From contig NZ_JAIHOO010000001.1 in assembly GCF_019733395.1 (NCBI RefSeq), positions 4,571,199-4,635,198 of the forward strand: a stretch of DNA of 64,000 bases, read 5' to 3'. The stretch's first letter is position 1; each line of letters opens with the position of its first letter. A model generated the notes under the pieces. It made no database searches and had not been told where the DNA came from. It saw nothing but the letters and a program-made list of their open reading frames with translations. The stretch comes from Lysobacter sp. BMK333-48F3 (GTDB lineage: Bacteria > Pseudomonadota > Gammaproteobacteria > Xanthomonadales > Xanthomonadaceae). The position numbers were made by a program, and so were the translations under genes. Below, piece after piece: positions 29,173 to 37,684 of this stretch.

Positions 29173-29202
29173 CACAGCGTTAAATATTAATTCCCGGCCC
29201 CC
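29173..29202. promoter_or_regulatory. 30-base divergent spacer between DUF1674 gene and ygfZ
   Basis: Only 30 bases separate two divergent start codons. They include the A+T-rich TAAATATTAAT, unusual in this genome and a candidate -10 region for one or both directions. The rest of each promoter would have to lie inside the opposite gene. Confidence 0.4.
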
Positions 29203-30072
29203 ATGCCTGACAACCCGCAAGCCTTGCCCGGACAGGCCTTCGCCCTGCCCGGCCATACCGTTATCGCCCTGGAGGGCCGCGACGCCGCGGTCTTCGCCCA
29301 GGCGCAGTTCATGAACGACGTGAAGCCGCTCGGCGAGGGCCAGTGGCAATGGAACGGCTGGCTGACCCCCAAGGGCCGGGTGATCGCGCTGTTCGCTTTG
29401 CTGCATCTGTCCGACCAGCAGCTGCGCCTGGTCGTGCCCGACGCCGACGCCGCGGCGCTGGCCGAGCGGCTGCGTCGCTTCGTGTTCCGCAGCAAGGTCG
29501 CCATCGCGGTGCGCGAGGACCTGCACGCCGCCGGCCGCTGGGGCCGCCCGGCGCAGGCCCGGGACGCGGCCCTGGCCGGCGACGAGGACGCCGGGCTGGA
29601 ACTGGACTACAGCGGCGACGGCGAGGCCCGCAGCCTGATCCTGGCGCCGGCCCCCGCCCCGGCCGACGCCGAGGCGGCGGCGCGCTGGGCTCTGGCCGAC
29701 CTGCGCCACGGCCTGCCGCGGCTGGCCGCGGCCCAGGCCGAGCATTGGACGCCGCAGCAGCTGTCGCTGGAACGCTTGCGCGCCTTCAGCGTCAAGAAGG
29801 GCTGCTATCCGGGCCAGGAAATCGTCGCCCGCACCCACTTCCTCGGCAAGGCCAAGCGCGGCCTGGTCCTGTTCGCCGCCGCCGCGCCGATCGCCGAGGG
29901 CGCCGAAGTGCGCTGCGCCGAGGCGGTGCTGGGCACGGTCGCGGCCAGTGCCGGCAGCGGCGACACCCACCTGGCGCTGGCGGTGCTGCCGCTGGAGCGC
30001 GAGGCGCAACCGGCGAGCATCGACGGCCAGCCGGTGAGCGAGCAGCCCTTGCTCGACGGCCTGGCGCGCTGA
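29203..30072 (+). CDS. ygfZ: Folate-binding protein YgfZ
   Basis: 289 residues. YgfZ binds tetrahydrofolate and supports synthesis or repair of certain Fe-S enzymes, including MiaB-type tRNA modification. The diagnostic motif KKGCYPGQEIVAR is present near residue 200; the N-terminal half has the GcvT-like fold (FAQAQFMNDV). It is divergent from the SDH assembly-factor gene; complex II is Fe-S rich, so the link may be functional. Confidence 0.93.
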   Translation: MPDNPQALPGQAFALPGHTVIALEGRDAAVFAQAQFMNDVKPLGEGQWQWNGWLTPKGRVIALFALLHLSDQQLRLVVPDADAAALAERLRRFVFRSKVAIAVREDLHAAGRWGRPAQARDAALAGDEDAGLELDYSGDGEARSLILAPAPAPADAEAAARWALADLRHGLPRLAAAQAEHWTPQQLSLERLRAFSVKKGCYPGQEIVARTHFLGKAKRGLVLFAAAAPIAEGAEVRCAEAVLGTVAASAGSGDTHLALAVLPLEREAQPASIDGQPVSEQPLLDGLAR

Positions 30073-30103
30073 GCCAGGCCGCCTATCGCAGGCCACTCCT
30101 TCC

Positions 30104-30137
30104 TGCAGGAGCGGCGTAAGCCGCGACCACCGAAGCG
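30104..30137. repeat. Intergenic repeat, GGAGCGGCGTAAGCCGCGACC family
   Basis: One unit of a palindromic element (GGAGCGGCG.AAGCCGCGACC) that recurs at 46639-46674, 46759-46794 (inverted), several times in 53788-54136, and at about 60655-60683. A partial relative (GTCGCGGCTTATGACCGGAAGG) at about 30268-30289 runs over the 3' end of asnB. Confidence 0.75.
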
Positions 30138-30275
30138 ACGCACGCAAGCGCAGACGCCGAAGCCCGGCGAAACCGGGCTCGCGTGCCGATTCACCCGATG
30201 GCGCAGCCCGCGCGCCGGGTCCCCGCTTCGATCGGTTGCACCGACCTTGGTTTTTCCACGCGTCCCAGTCGCGGC

Positions 30276-32249
30276 TTATGACCGGAAGGACATCCCGTCG
30301 GACGCCGCGCCCGCAGCAGCCGCGGCGTCGCGCTGCGCGCGCCAGTGCGCATGCCAGGCCTGGAACATCAGCACGTTCCACAGATGGGTATGCCAGCGCC
30401 GTTCGCCGGCCTGGAATTGCCGCCACAGCCCGTGCACCAGGTCGGCGTCGAGATAGCCTTCGCGGCGCAGCCGCGCCGGATCCAGCAATTCCTCGGCCCA
30501 GCCGCGCAGATCGCCGCGCAGCCATTGGGTGACCGGCGCGCCGAAGCCGCGCTTGCCGCGGTCGACCATCGCATCGGGCAGATAACGCTTGAGCACCCGC
30601 TTGAGCAGGCGCTTGCTGCCGCCGTCGCGCTTGTAGGCCAAGGGCAAGGACCAGGCGAACTCGGCGACCCGCGTGTCCAGCAACGGCGCGCGCGCCTCCA
30701 GGCTCACCGCCATGCTGGCGCGGTCGACCTTGCACAGCAGATCGTCGGGCAGATACACCGCGTAATCGGCCAGCATCATCGCATCGGCCGGCGTGCCCAG
30801 GCCGTCCAGCGGCTCGGCCCGGTCGTACAGGGTCGGCGGCAGCTTCGCGCCCGGCACCGCGGCCTGCGGGAAGCGCCAGCGCACGATCCGGTTGCGGTAA
30901 ACGTCGCCGATGCCGCGCGCGCCCATCTCGGCCGCGAACGCGGCGAAGCCGCCGGCGCGCGAGGTCTCGCCATGCCCGCGCGCGCTCGCCGCCAGCCAGC
31001 GCCGCAACGGCGCCGGCACCTGGCCGAGCAGGCGCAGATTGCGCAAGGCGCGCTCGTAGCGGGTGTAACCGAAGAACAATTCGTCGCCGCCGTCGCCGGA
31101 CAGGGCCACGGTGACCTGGCTGCGCGCCAGCCGGCAGACCAGCGCGGTCGGCACCTGCGAGGCGTCGGCGAAGGGTTCGTCGAACATCGTCGGCAGTTGC
31201 GGCACCACCGCCAGGGCATCGGCGCCGCTGACGTAGAGCTCGGTGTGGTCGGTACCCAGGTGGCGCGCGACTTCCAGCGCCAGCGGCGCCTCGTCGTGGT
31301 GCGAGTCCTGGAAGCCGATGGTGAAGCTGCGTACCGGCTTGGCGCTGAGGGTCTGCATCAGCGAGGTGACCACCGACGAATCGGTGCCGCCGGACAGGAA
31401 CACCCCGACCGGCACGTCGGCGACCATGCGCAGGCCGACCGCATCGCGCAGCAGTTCGTCCAGCCGCTCCTCGGCGGCGTCGATGTCGCCGTCGAAGGGG
31501 GCGCGGATCGCCGCCGACATGCGCTCGCGCGCATCCCAATAGCGGCGCTGGTCGCGGTGCGGGTCGTGCCCGGCCGCGCCGCGCGCCACCGTCTGCGCGT
31601 CCAGCCGCAGCAGCGCGCCCGGCATCAGCTTGTAGGTGTCCTGGTGGATCGCGTACGGCGACGGCACGTAGTCGTAGCGCAGCAGCAGCGCCAACGCGTC
31701 GCGGTCGACGCCGTTGTCGAAATCGGGATGGCGCCACAGCGCCTTGAGCTCGGAGCCGAACACCAGGGTGTCGCCGGCCCAGCCGTAGTACAGCGGTTTC
31801 TTGCCGACCCGGTCGCGGGCCAGCCACAGGGCGTGCTGCTCGCGGTCCCACAATGCGATCGCGAACATGCCGTTGCAGCGCGCCAGCGCCGCTTCCACGC
31901 CCCACTCCACCACCGCCGCCAGCAACACCTCGGTGTCGGAATGGCCGCGGAAGGCGTGGCCGCGCCCGACCAGGGCCTCGCGCAGTTCGGCGAAGTTGTA
32001 CACCTCGCCGTTGTAGGCGATCACGTAGCGTCCGTCGGCCGAGGCCATCGGCTGATGGCCCAGCGGCGACAGGTCGAGGATGCTCAAGCGCCGGTGCGCC
32101 AGGGCGACGCCGTGGGCGGGATCGGCCCAGACCCCGTCATCGTCGGGGCCGCGGTGGGCGAGCGCTTCGCCCATCGCCGCCGCCAGGCGCCGCAGCGCGT
32201 CTTCCGGCTGCCGCGCCGCTGCCTGCCACATGCCCGCCAGACCGCACAT
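30276..32249 (-). CDS. asnB: Asparagine synthase (glutamine-hydrolysing)
   Basis: 657 residues. Cys2 is the glutaminase nucleophile (MCGLAGMW), with LAHRGPDDDGVW and AYNGEVYNF completing the class II amidotransferase domain (about 1-210). The synthetase domain has the ATP pyrophosphatase loop VFLSGGTDSS near residue 290 and ALSGDGGDELFFGY. It makes asparagine from aspartate and glutamine, or amidates a sugar or peptide precursor if it belongs to a polysaccharide-type branch. Its last codons (DGMSFRS) fall in an intergenic-repeat remnant, so the native C-terminus may have been altered. It stands alone. Confidence 0.88.
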   Translation of the reverse strand: MCGLAGMWQAAARQPEDALRRLAAAMGEALAHRGPDDDGVWADPAHGVALAHRRLSILDLSPLGHQPMASADGRYVIAYNGEVYNFAELREALVGRGHAFRGHSDTEVLLAAVVEWGVEAALARCNGMFAIALWDREQHALWLARDRVGKKPLYYGWAGDTLVFGSELKALWRHPDFDNGVDRDALALLLRYDYVPSPYAIHQDTYKLMPGALLRLDAQTVARGAAGHDPHRDQRRYWDARERMSAAIRAPFDGDIDAAEERLDELLRDAVGLRMVADVPVGVFLSGGTDSSVVTSLMQTLSAKPVRSFTIGFQDSHHDEAPLALEVARHLGTDHTELYVSGADALAVVPQLPTMFDEPFADASQVPTALVCRLARSQVTVALSGDGGDELFFGYTRYERALRNLRLLGQVPAPLRRWLAASARGHGETSRAGGFAAFAAEMGARGIGDVYRNRIVRWRFPQAAVPGAKLPPTLYDRAEPLDGLGTPADAMMLADYAVYLPDDLLCKVDRASMAVSLEARAPLLDTRVAEFAWSLPLAYKRDGGSKRLLKRVLKRYLPDAMVDRGKRGFGAPVTQWLRGDLRGWAEELLDPARLRREGYLDADLVHGLWRQFQAGERRWHTHLWNVLMFQAWHAHWRAQRDAAAAAGAASDGMSFRS

Positions 32250-32414
32250 TCGATTCCCCCTACGTCGCCGCGGCCATTATGCCGCCGGCGCCGTGATCGC
32301 GTCCTGATGCGCCGATCCGGCGCGACGGAAGGCCCGATCGCGGCGACCGCGGCAACGGGCCGCGTTCGCGGCACGGCCGGGCGGCGATCGCCCGGACCGT
32401 ACCGCGACGCCGGC

Positions 32415-34724
32415 TCAGGCCAGCCGGTCGGCCGCGGCGACGATGTCCTCGTCGCCCGGAATCACCAGGAAGGCCGCGCCGGCCAGCGGGGTGTAGGTGT
32501 CGACGCCGACCACGCGCTGCATCGGCACGCCGCCCAGTCCGGCCTCGGCCAGCGCGGTGATCACGCCCTCTCCGACGCCGGCGCTGCGCCGGCCTTCGTC
32601 GACCACGACGATGCGCTTGGCGCCGCGCGCCTGCTCGGCGATGTAGGCATCGTTGAGCGGCACCAGCCAGCGCAGGTCGACGACCTTGGTCTTCCAGCCG
32701 TGCTTGCCTTCGATCGCCCGCGCCGCGCGCAGGCTCATCGGCACGCCGTTGCCGTAGCTGAAGATCACCAGGTCCTCGCCCTCGCCGTAAGTGCGGCCCT
32801 CGCCCAGCGGCATGGCCTGGTCCGGCGCCGGGTAGGCGGTCAGCCATTGGCCGTCGCCGGCCTCGTACAGGTCCTTGGTCATGTACAGCGCGATCGGCTC
32901 CAGGAACACCGCGACCCGGCCGTCGACCTTGGCCAGCGCGGTCAGGGTGCGCAGCATGGTCGCCGCATCGTCGCCGCGCGACGGGCAGCCGACCACCAGG
33001 CCGGGGATGTCGCGCAACGCGGTGATCGAGTTGTCGTTGTGGAAGTGGCCGCCGAAACCGCGCTGGTAGCCCAGGCCGGCGATACGCACCACCATCGGGT
33101 TGCGGTACTGGTTGTTGCTGAAGAACTGCAGCGAAGCCGCTTCGCCGCGGATCTGGTCGCAGGCGTTGTGGAAATACGCCAGGTACTGGATTTCCGGGAT
33201 CGGCAGCAGGCCGACGTTGGCGAAGCCCTGGGCCATGCCCAGGATCATGGTCTCGTCGAGCAGGGTGTTGAACACCCGGCGCGGGCCGAATGCCTTCTGC
33301 AGACCCTTGGTGACGGTGTAGACGCCGCCCTTCTGCGCCACGTCTTCGCCGAACAGCAAGGTCTCGGGGTACTTGGCGAACAAGTCGTGCAGGGCGTTGT
33401 TGATCTGGATCGCCAGATGGCGCGGCGCCTGCGCTTCCGGCAGCTTGGCCTCGCCGCCGAACACCTCCAGGCGCCGAGCCTGGTAATCGGCGCGCGCGGC
33501 CTCCGCGGCGACCGCGTCGGGCGAGTACGGCGCCAGCGGCGCGATCACCTCGTCGAGCCGGTCCAGCTTGGGCCGGCGGTCGGCCTCTTCGGCTGCGGCG
33601 AAGCACTTGGCGCGGGTGGCTTCGTACAGCCCCAGCACTTCGTCCTTGGACATCAGCCCGGATTCCAAGGCGATCGCCGCCGAGCGCAACAGCGGGTCGC
33701 TGGCCTCGACCGCGCACAGCTCTTCGACCGAACGCCATTCGATCTCGAAGTCGGTGCCGGCGTGGCCCATGATCCGGGTCGTGCGCAGGTGCAGGAAGGT
33801 CGGCCGGCGGGTGCGGCGGCAATGCTCGACCGCGCGCTGCACGTCGCCGTAGCCGCCGGCCAGGTCGAGGCCGTCGGCGGCGAAGTAATCCAGGCCGTCC
33901 ATGTTGCGGAAGCGGTTGCCGATCCAGCCGCCCGGGGTCTTGACCGAGATGCCGATGCCGTTGTCCTCACACACGAACAACACCGGCGCCGGCAGCTTCT
34001 GGTAGGCGGTCCAGGCCGCGGCGTTGAACGCGGTCTGGGCGGTGGCGTGGTTGGCCGAAGCGTCGCCGAAGGAGCAGATCGCGATGCTGTCGTCGGGGAT
34101 CGGCAGCGCATGGCCGAGCCGGCGCGCGGTCTCGATCGCCACCGCCGTGCCCAGGGCCTTGGGCAGGTGGGAGGCGATCGTCGAGGTCTGCGGCAGCACC
34201 CACAAGGGCTTGCTGCCCCAGACCTTGTGCCGGCCGCCGGAGGCCGGGTCGTCCTTGCTCGCCGCGAACGACAGCGCCGAGTCCATCACCGGGTCCATGC
34301 CCGGCAGCTTGCGGAAGCGTTCGGCCATGAAGCCGCCGCTGCGGTAGTGCAGGAAGGCCGGATCGGTGTGGCGCGCGAGCCGCGCGACCATCGCATTGCC
34401 TTCGTGACCGCTGGAGCCGATGGTGTAGAAGACCTTGTTCTGGACCCGCAGCACGCGCGCCATCAGGTCCAGGTGGCGGCTGATCAGCTGGGATTCGAAC
34501 AGCTCGCGGAAACCGCGCGCGTCCAGCGCGCTGCCGTCGAGCACGGCCTCGTCGGCGGCCGGGCGCACATCGGCGCGGCCGTTCCAGCCGCGCACGAACT
34601 CGACGAAGTTGACGTCGCAGATTTCGGCCCGGTTGAGGCCTTTCATGCGCGCCGGGATCGGGCTCGGCACCGGGTTGAAGTTCGGCACGCCCTGGAAGAT
34701 CGGAGACTGCGGTTGCGCTGACAT
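32415..34724 (-). CDS. Fused 2-oxoacid dehydrogenase E1 (alpha-beta), branched-chain type
   Basis: 769 residues from the ATG at 34724 (MSAQPQSPIF), which has GGAG 7 bases upstream. The N-terminal half (about 60-400) is E1-alpha, with thiamine diphosphate site GDASANHATAQTAFN and FVCEDNGIGIS. The C-terminal half (about 430-769) is E1-beta, with LLFGEDVAQKGGVY, ETMILGMAQGFA, GGHFHNDNS and the transketolase C-terminal domain. It decarboxylates a branched-chain 2-oxoacid and passes the acyl group to lipoyl-E2. The subunits are normally separate; here they are fused. No E2/E3 gene is adjacent. Confidence 0.88.
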   Translation of the reverse strand: MSAQPQSPIFQGVPNFNPVPSPIPARMKGLNRAEICDVNFVEFVRGWNGRADVRPAADEAVLDGSALDARGFRELFESQLISRHLDLMARVLRVQNKVFYTIGSSGHEGNAMVARLARHTDPAFLHYRSGGFMAERFRKLPGMDPVMDSALSFAASKDDPASGGRHKVWGSKPLWVLPQTSTIASHLPKALGTAVAIETARRLGHALPIPDDSIAICSFGDASANHATAQTAFNAAAWTAYQKLPAPVLFVCEDNGIGISVKTPGGWIGNRFRNMDGLDYFAADGLDLAGGYGDVQRAVEHCRRTRRPTFLHLRTTRIMGHAGTDFEIEWRSVEELCAVEASDPLLRSAAIALESGLMSKDEVLGLYEATRAKCFAAAEEADRRPKLDRLDEVIAPLAPYSPDAVAAEAARADYQARRLEVFGGEAKLPEAQAPRHLAIQINNALHDLFAKYPETLLFGEDVAQKGGVYTVTKGLQKAFGPRRVFNTLLDETMILGMAQGFANVGLLPIPEIQYLAYFHNACDQIRGEAASLQFFSNNQYRNPMVVRIAGLGYQRGFGGHFHNDNSITALRDIPGLVVGCPSRGDDAATMLRTLTALAKVDGRVAVFLEPIALYMTKDLYEAGDGQWLTAYPAPDQAMPLGEGRTYGEGEDLVIFSYGNGVPMSLRAARAIEGKHGWKTKVVDLRWLVPLNDAYIAEQARGAKRIVVVDEGRRSAGVGEGVITALAEAGLGGVPMQRVVGVDTYTPLAGAAFLVIPGDEDIVAAADRLA

Positions 34725-34800
34725 CGGAAACTCCGCCGCCCGCATGCGGGCCGGCTCAACAGTGAGGAATCGGGGGAAGAAATCGGGCTTGGAGGCGGTT

Positions 34801-35442
34801 TCAGGCGGTCTGCGCGATCCGCTGCGCGGCCTGCTCGTCCGGCTCGGGCAAGGCGACGAAACCCTCGGTCGCGCGCACCCGCGCCAGCCAGGCGCGCAAC
34901 GCCGGGTAGCCGTCCAGGCCGATGCCGCCGTGGCCGGCGACGTCGGTGTAGGCGAACAAAGCGATGTCGGCGATGCCGTAGTCCGCGCCGCTGAACCAGT
35001 CGTGGGACTGCAGATGCCGCTCCATCACCGCCAACGCGCGATGGCCGCGTTCGCGCAGCGCCGGCAGTTCGGCCCGGCGCGGCGAATCCAGCGGGGTCCA
35101 GCCGGCGATGAAGCGCGCCACCGCGATGTACGGTTCGTGGCTGTACTGCTCGAAATTCATCCAGCTCAGGGCTTGCGCGCGCTGCCAGCGATCGCTCGGC
35201 AGGAAGCGGCTGCCGTCGGCCAGGTAGTACAGGATCGCGTTCGACTCGCTGAGCGTGCGCCCGTCGTCGAGCTCGATCACCGGCACCTTGCCGTTGGGAT
35301 TGAGGGCGAGGAATTGCGCGCTACGGGTCTGGCCCTGGCTGCTGTCGACCTCGACCCAGCGATACGGCTCGCCGAGTTGTTCCAACAGCAGGCGCAGCTT
35401 GTGGCAGTTGCCCGAGGGCGAAAAGCCGTGGACGGTGATCAT
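34801..35442 (-). CDS. Glutathione S-transferase family protein
   Basis: 213 residues. An N-terminal thioredoxin-like domain (VHGFSPSGNCHKLRLLLEQL, NPNGKVPVIE, LSESNAILYYLA with the cis-Pro and Glu-Ser glutathione contacts), then an all-helical C-terminal domain (WFSGADYGIADIALF). The class is not evident; Ser rather than Tyr occupies the likely catalytic place. It overlaps the GNAT gene upstream by 4 bases. Confidence 0.9.
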   Translation of the reverse strand: MITVHGFSPSGNCHKLRLLLEQLGEPYRWVEVDSSQGQTRSAQFLALNPNGKVPVIELDDGRTLSESNAILYYLADGSRFLPSDRWQRAQALSWMNFEQYSHEPYIAVARFIAGWTPLDSPRRAELPALRERGHRALAVMERHLQSHDWFSGADYGIADIALFAYTDVAGHGGIGLDGYPALRAWLARVRATEGFVALPEPDEQAAQRIAQTA

Positions 35443-35990
35443 GCGGCCTGCCCCTGGCGGCGTGCGCGCCATTCCTCGCGGCTCTGGCCCCACACTTCGA
35501 CTTCCATGTCGACCGGCGCCGGCAAGCGGTCCTGGCGCAGGTAACGCGAACCGAGCTTGCGCGCCACGCCCTTGGAGGCGGCGTTGTCGGCGTCGATGGT
35601 GTGGATCACCTCGGTCCAGCCCAGGTGGTCGAAGGCCCAGTCGATCGCGGCGGTCGCGCCCTCGGTCCCGTAGCCCTTGCCGCCTTCGCTTTCGACGATG
35701 CCCCACCCCACCTCGGTGCCCGGCCAGCCTTCCGGCTGCCAGGGGCCGAGCCGGCCGACCCAGCGCCCGGAGGCTTTTTCGTAGACCGAGAAGAAGCCGT
35801 AGCCGAGCGCGGCCCAGGAGCCGATCACCGACATCAGGCCGCGCCAGGCCACCGAGCGCGGTTGCGGCCCGCCGATGTAGCGCAGGTAGTCGCCGGCATC
35901 CATGAAGGCGGCCCAGTCGTCGAAATCGTCCAGGCACGGCGGGCGCAGGATCAGGCGCGGGGTTTCCAGTTCGATGTCGGGAATCGTCAT
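35439..35990 (-). CDS. GNAT family N-acetyltransferase (RimJ/RimL type)
   Basis: 183 residues from the ATG at 35990 (MTIPDIELETPRLILRPP), the usual RimJ/RimL-type start; the frame continues upstream but only as non-coding-like sequence. The fold is seen in GYGFFSVYEK, GRLGPWQPEGWPGTEVGW, GKGYGTEGATAAIDWAF (acetyl-CoA loop) and HTIDADNAASKGVARKLG. The substrate is unknown. It overlaps the GST gene by 4 bases. Confidence 0.9.
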   Translation of the reverse strand: MTIPDIELETPRLILRPPCLDDFDDWAAFMDAGDYLRYIGGPQPRSVAWRGLMSVIGSWAALGYGFFSVYEKASGRWVGRLGPWQPEGWPGTEVGWGIVESEGGKGYGTEGATAAIDWAFDHLGWTEVIHTIDADNAASKGVARKLGSRYLRQDRLPAPVDMEVEVWGQSREEWRARRQGQAA

Positions 35991-36180
35991 CACGGCTGGG
36001 GCTCTCCGATTGCGCATGCATCGCGATTGAAAGCCCCTCTCCCGCATCCGGGAGAGGGGTTGGGGTGAGGAGCTCCAGCCTGCGCCGCGGCGGCGCGCCC
36101 TCATCCGGCCCTTCGGGCCACCTTCTCCCGCGAGCGGGAGCAGGGAAATTCGCGGCTCCCGCACACGGCGGGAGCGAAAC

Positions 36181-37344
36181 TCAGAACGCGTTGATGCCGG
36201 TCAGTTCGCGGCCGACGACCAGCTGGTGCACGGTCTCGGTGCCCTCGTAGGTGATCACCGATTCCAGGTTCAGCGCGTGGCGGATCGCGGCGTGCTCGGT
36301 GGTGATGCCGGCGCCGCCGAGCAGGTCGCGGCATTCGCGCGCGATGTCGATCGCCATGCGGCAGTTGTTCCACTTCGCCAGCGACACCTGGGTCGGCTGC
36401 ATGTTGCCGGCGTCCTTGAGCCGGCCGAGCTGCACCACCAGCAGTTGGGCCAGGGTGATCCGGCGCGCCATCTCGGCCATCTTGATCTGCGCCGACTGGG
36501 TGGCCGCGACCGGACGGTCGAACAGGATGCGTTCCTTGGTGTAGCCCAGCGCCTCGTCCAGGCAGGCGATGGCGGCGCCGATCGGGCCCCAGGTGATGCC
36601 GTAGCGGGCCTGGGTCAGGCAGCCCAGCGGGCCCTTGAGGCCCTTCACGTTCGGCAGGCGGTTGGCTTCCGGCACGCGCACGTTGTCGAAGAACAGCGAC
36701 GAGGTCACCGACGCGCGCAGGCTCATCTTGTGCTTGATTTCCTGCGCGGCGAAACCGGGCATGCCCTTTTCGACCACGAAGCCCTGGATGCCGTCCTCGG
36801 TCTGCGCCCAGACGATGGCGATGTCGGCCAGGTTGCCGTTGGTGATCCACATCTTGGAGCCGTTGAGGATCCAGTCGCCGCCGTCGCGCTTGGCGTTGGT
36901 CTTCATGTTGGCCGGGTCGGAACCGCCGTGCGGCTCGGTCAGGCCGAAGCAGCCGATGATCTGGCCCTTGGCCATGCCCGGCAGCCAGCGCTGGCGCTGC
37001 TCTTCGGTGCCGTAGGCGTAGATCGGGTACATGCACAGCGAGGACTGCACGCTGACGAAGCTGCGGATGCCGCTGTCGCCGCGTTCCAGTTCCTGGCAGA
37101 TCAGGCCGTAGCTGACCGCGTTGAGGCCGGCGCAGCCGTACTGTTCCGGCAGCGAGGAGCCGAGCAGGCCGAGTTCGGCGATCTCCGGCACCAGTTCCTT
37201 GGGGAAACGGCCCTGGTCGAAGGCATCGCCGATGATCGGAATGACGCGTTCGTCGGTGAAGCGGGCCACGGTGTCCTGTACGGCGCGCTCCTCTTCGCTG
37301 AGCAAGGAACGGACGTCGTAGAGATCGTAAGGATGCAGGGCCAT
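36181..37344 (-). CDS. Glutaryl-CoA dehydrogenase
   Basis: 387 residues, an acyl-CoA dehydrogenase of the glutaryl-CoA group. It would oxidise and decarboxylate glutaryl-CoA to crotonyl-CoA in lysine/tryptophan breakdown, passing electrons to ETF. CFGLTEPHGGSDP and MWITNGNLADIAIVWA contact FAD and substrate; the catalytic Glu lies in the C-terminal TYEGTETVHQLV. GITWGPIGAA and GIRSFVSVQSSL are typical of GcdH rather than short-chain enzymes. No glutarate pathway partner is adjacent. Confidence 0.92.
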   Translation of the reverse strand: MALHPYDLYDVRSLLSEEERAVQDTVARFTDERVIPIIGDAFDQGRFPKELVPEIAELGLLGSSLPEQYGCAGLNAVSYGLICQELERGDSGIRSFVSVQSSLCMYPIYAYGTEEQRQRWLPGMAKGQIIGCFGLTEPHGGSDPANMKTNAKRDGGDWILNGSKMWITNGNLADIAIVWAQTEDGIQGFVVEKGMPGFAAQEIKHKMSLRASVTSSLFFDNVRVPEANRLPNVKGLKGPLGCLTQARYGITWGPIGAAIACLDEALGYTKERILFDRPVAATQSAQIKMAEMARRITLAQLLVVQLGRLKDAGNMQPTQVSLAKWNNCRMAIDIARECRDLLGGAGITTEHAAIRHALNLESVITYEGTETVHQLVVGRELTGINAF

Positions 37345-37628
37345 GGCGTGCTCAGGAGACCTGTTTGGGCAGAAAGACGGCCATTGTAATGGCCGGCTGC
37401 GGCCCGGGTAAGGCCAAAAACCGCTGGACGTAGCGCTCTGCGCGCGATACGGGGAATTCTTGCGCGAGCCGCGGCGATAGCGGGCGGGTTTATCGCCGGC
37501 CGCCGCGGTACGGCAGCGAATCCAATCCCGTCGCCGCGCTCGCCCGGCCGCAGGGCCGCACGCAGCCGGCCTGGCCGCGCTCGCCGACGCGCCGCGCGCC
37601 CTGCCCGGCCGGCGCGCGGCGGCGGCAT

Positions 37629-37660
37629 AAAAAAACGGGGCCGGACAAGCCGGCCCCGTT
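37629..37660 (-). terminator. Rho-independent terminator of the glycine-zipper gene
   Basis: Perfect 11-bp stem AACGGGGCCGG / CCGGCCCCGTT (37634-37644 and 37650-37660), followed on the minus strand by a run of T (complement of 37629-37635). It lies 25 bases past the stop at 37685. Confidence 0.9.
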
Positions 37661-37684
37661 TCGGGTGTCGCGCTCGGGCGCCGA

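Noticed and set aside
30104..30300. Insertion sequence remnant considered
   Set aside because: No transposase fragment or target-site duplication; only short palindromic repeats.
30345..34721. A 1458-codon open frame on the plus strand
   Set aside because: Antisense to asnB and the fused E1 gene; no domain recognised, shadow composition.
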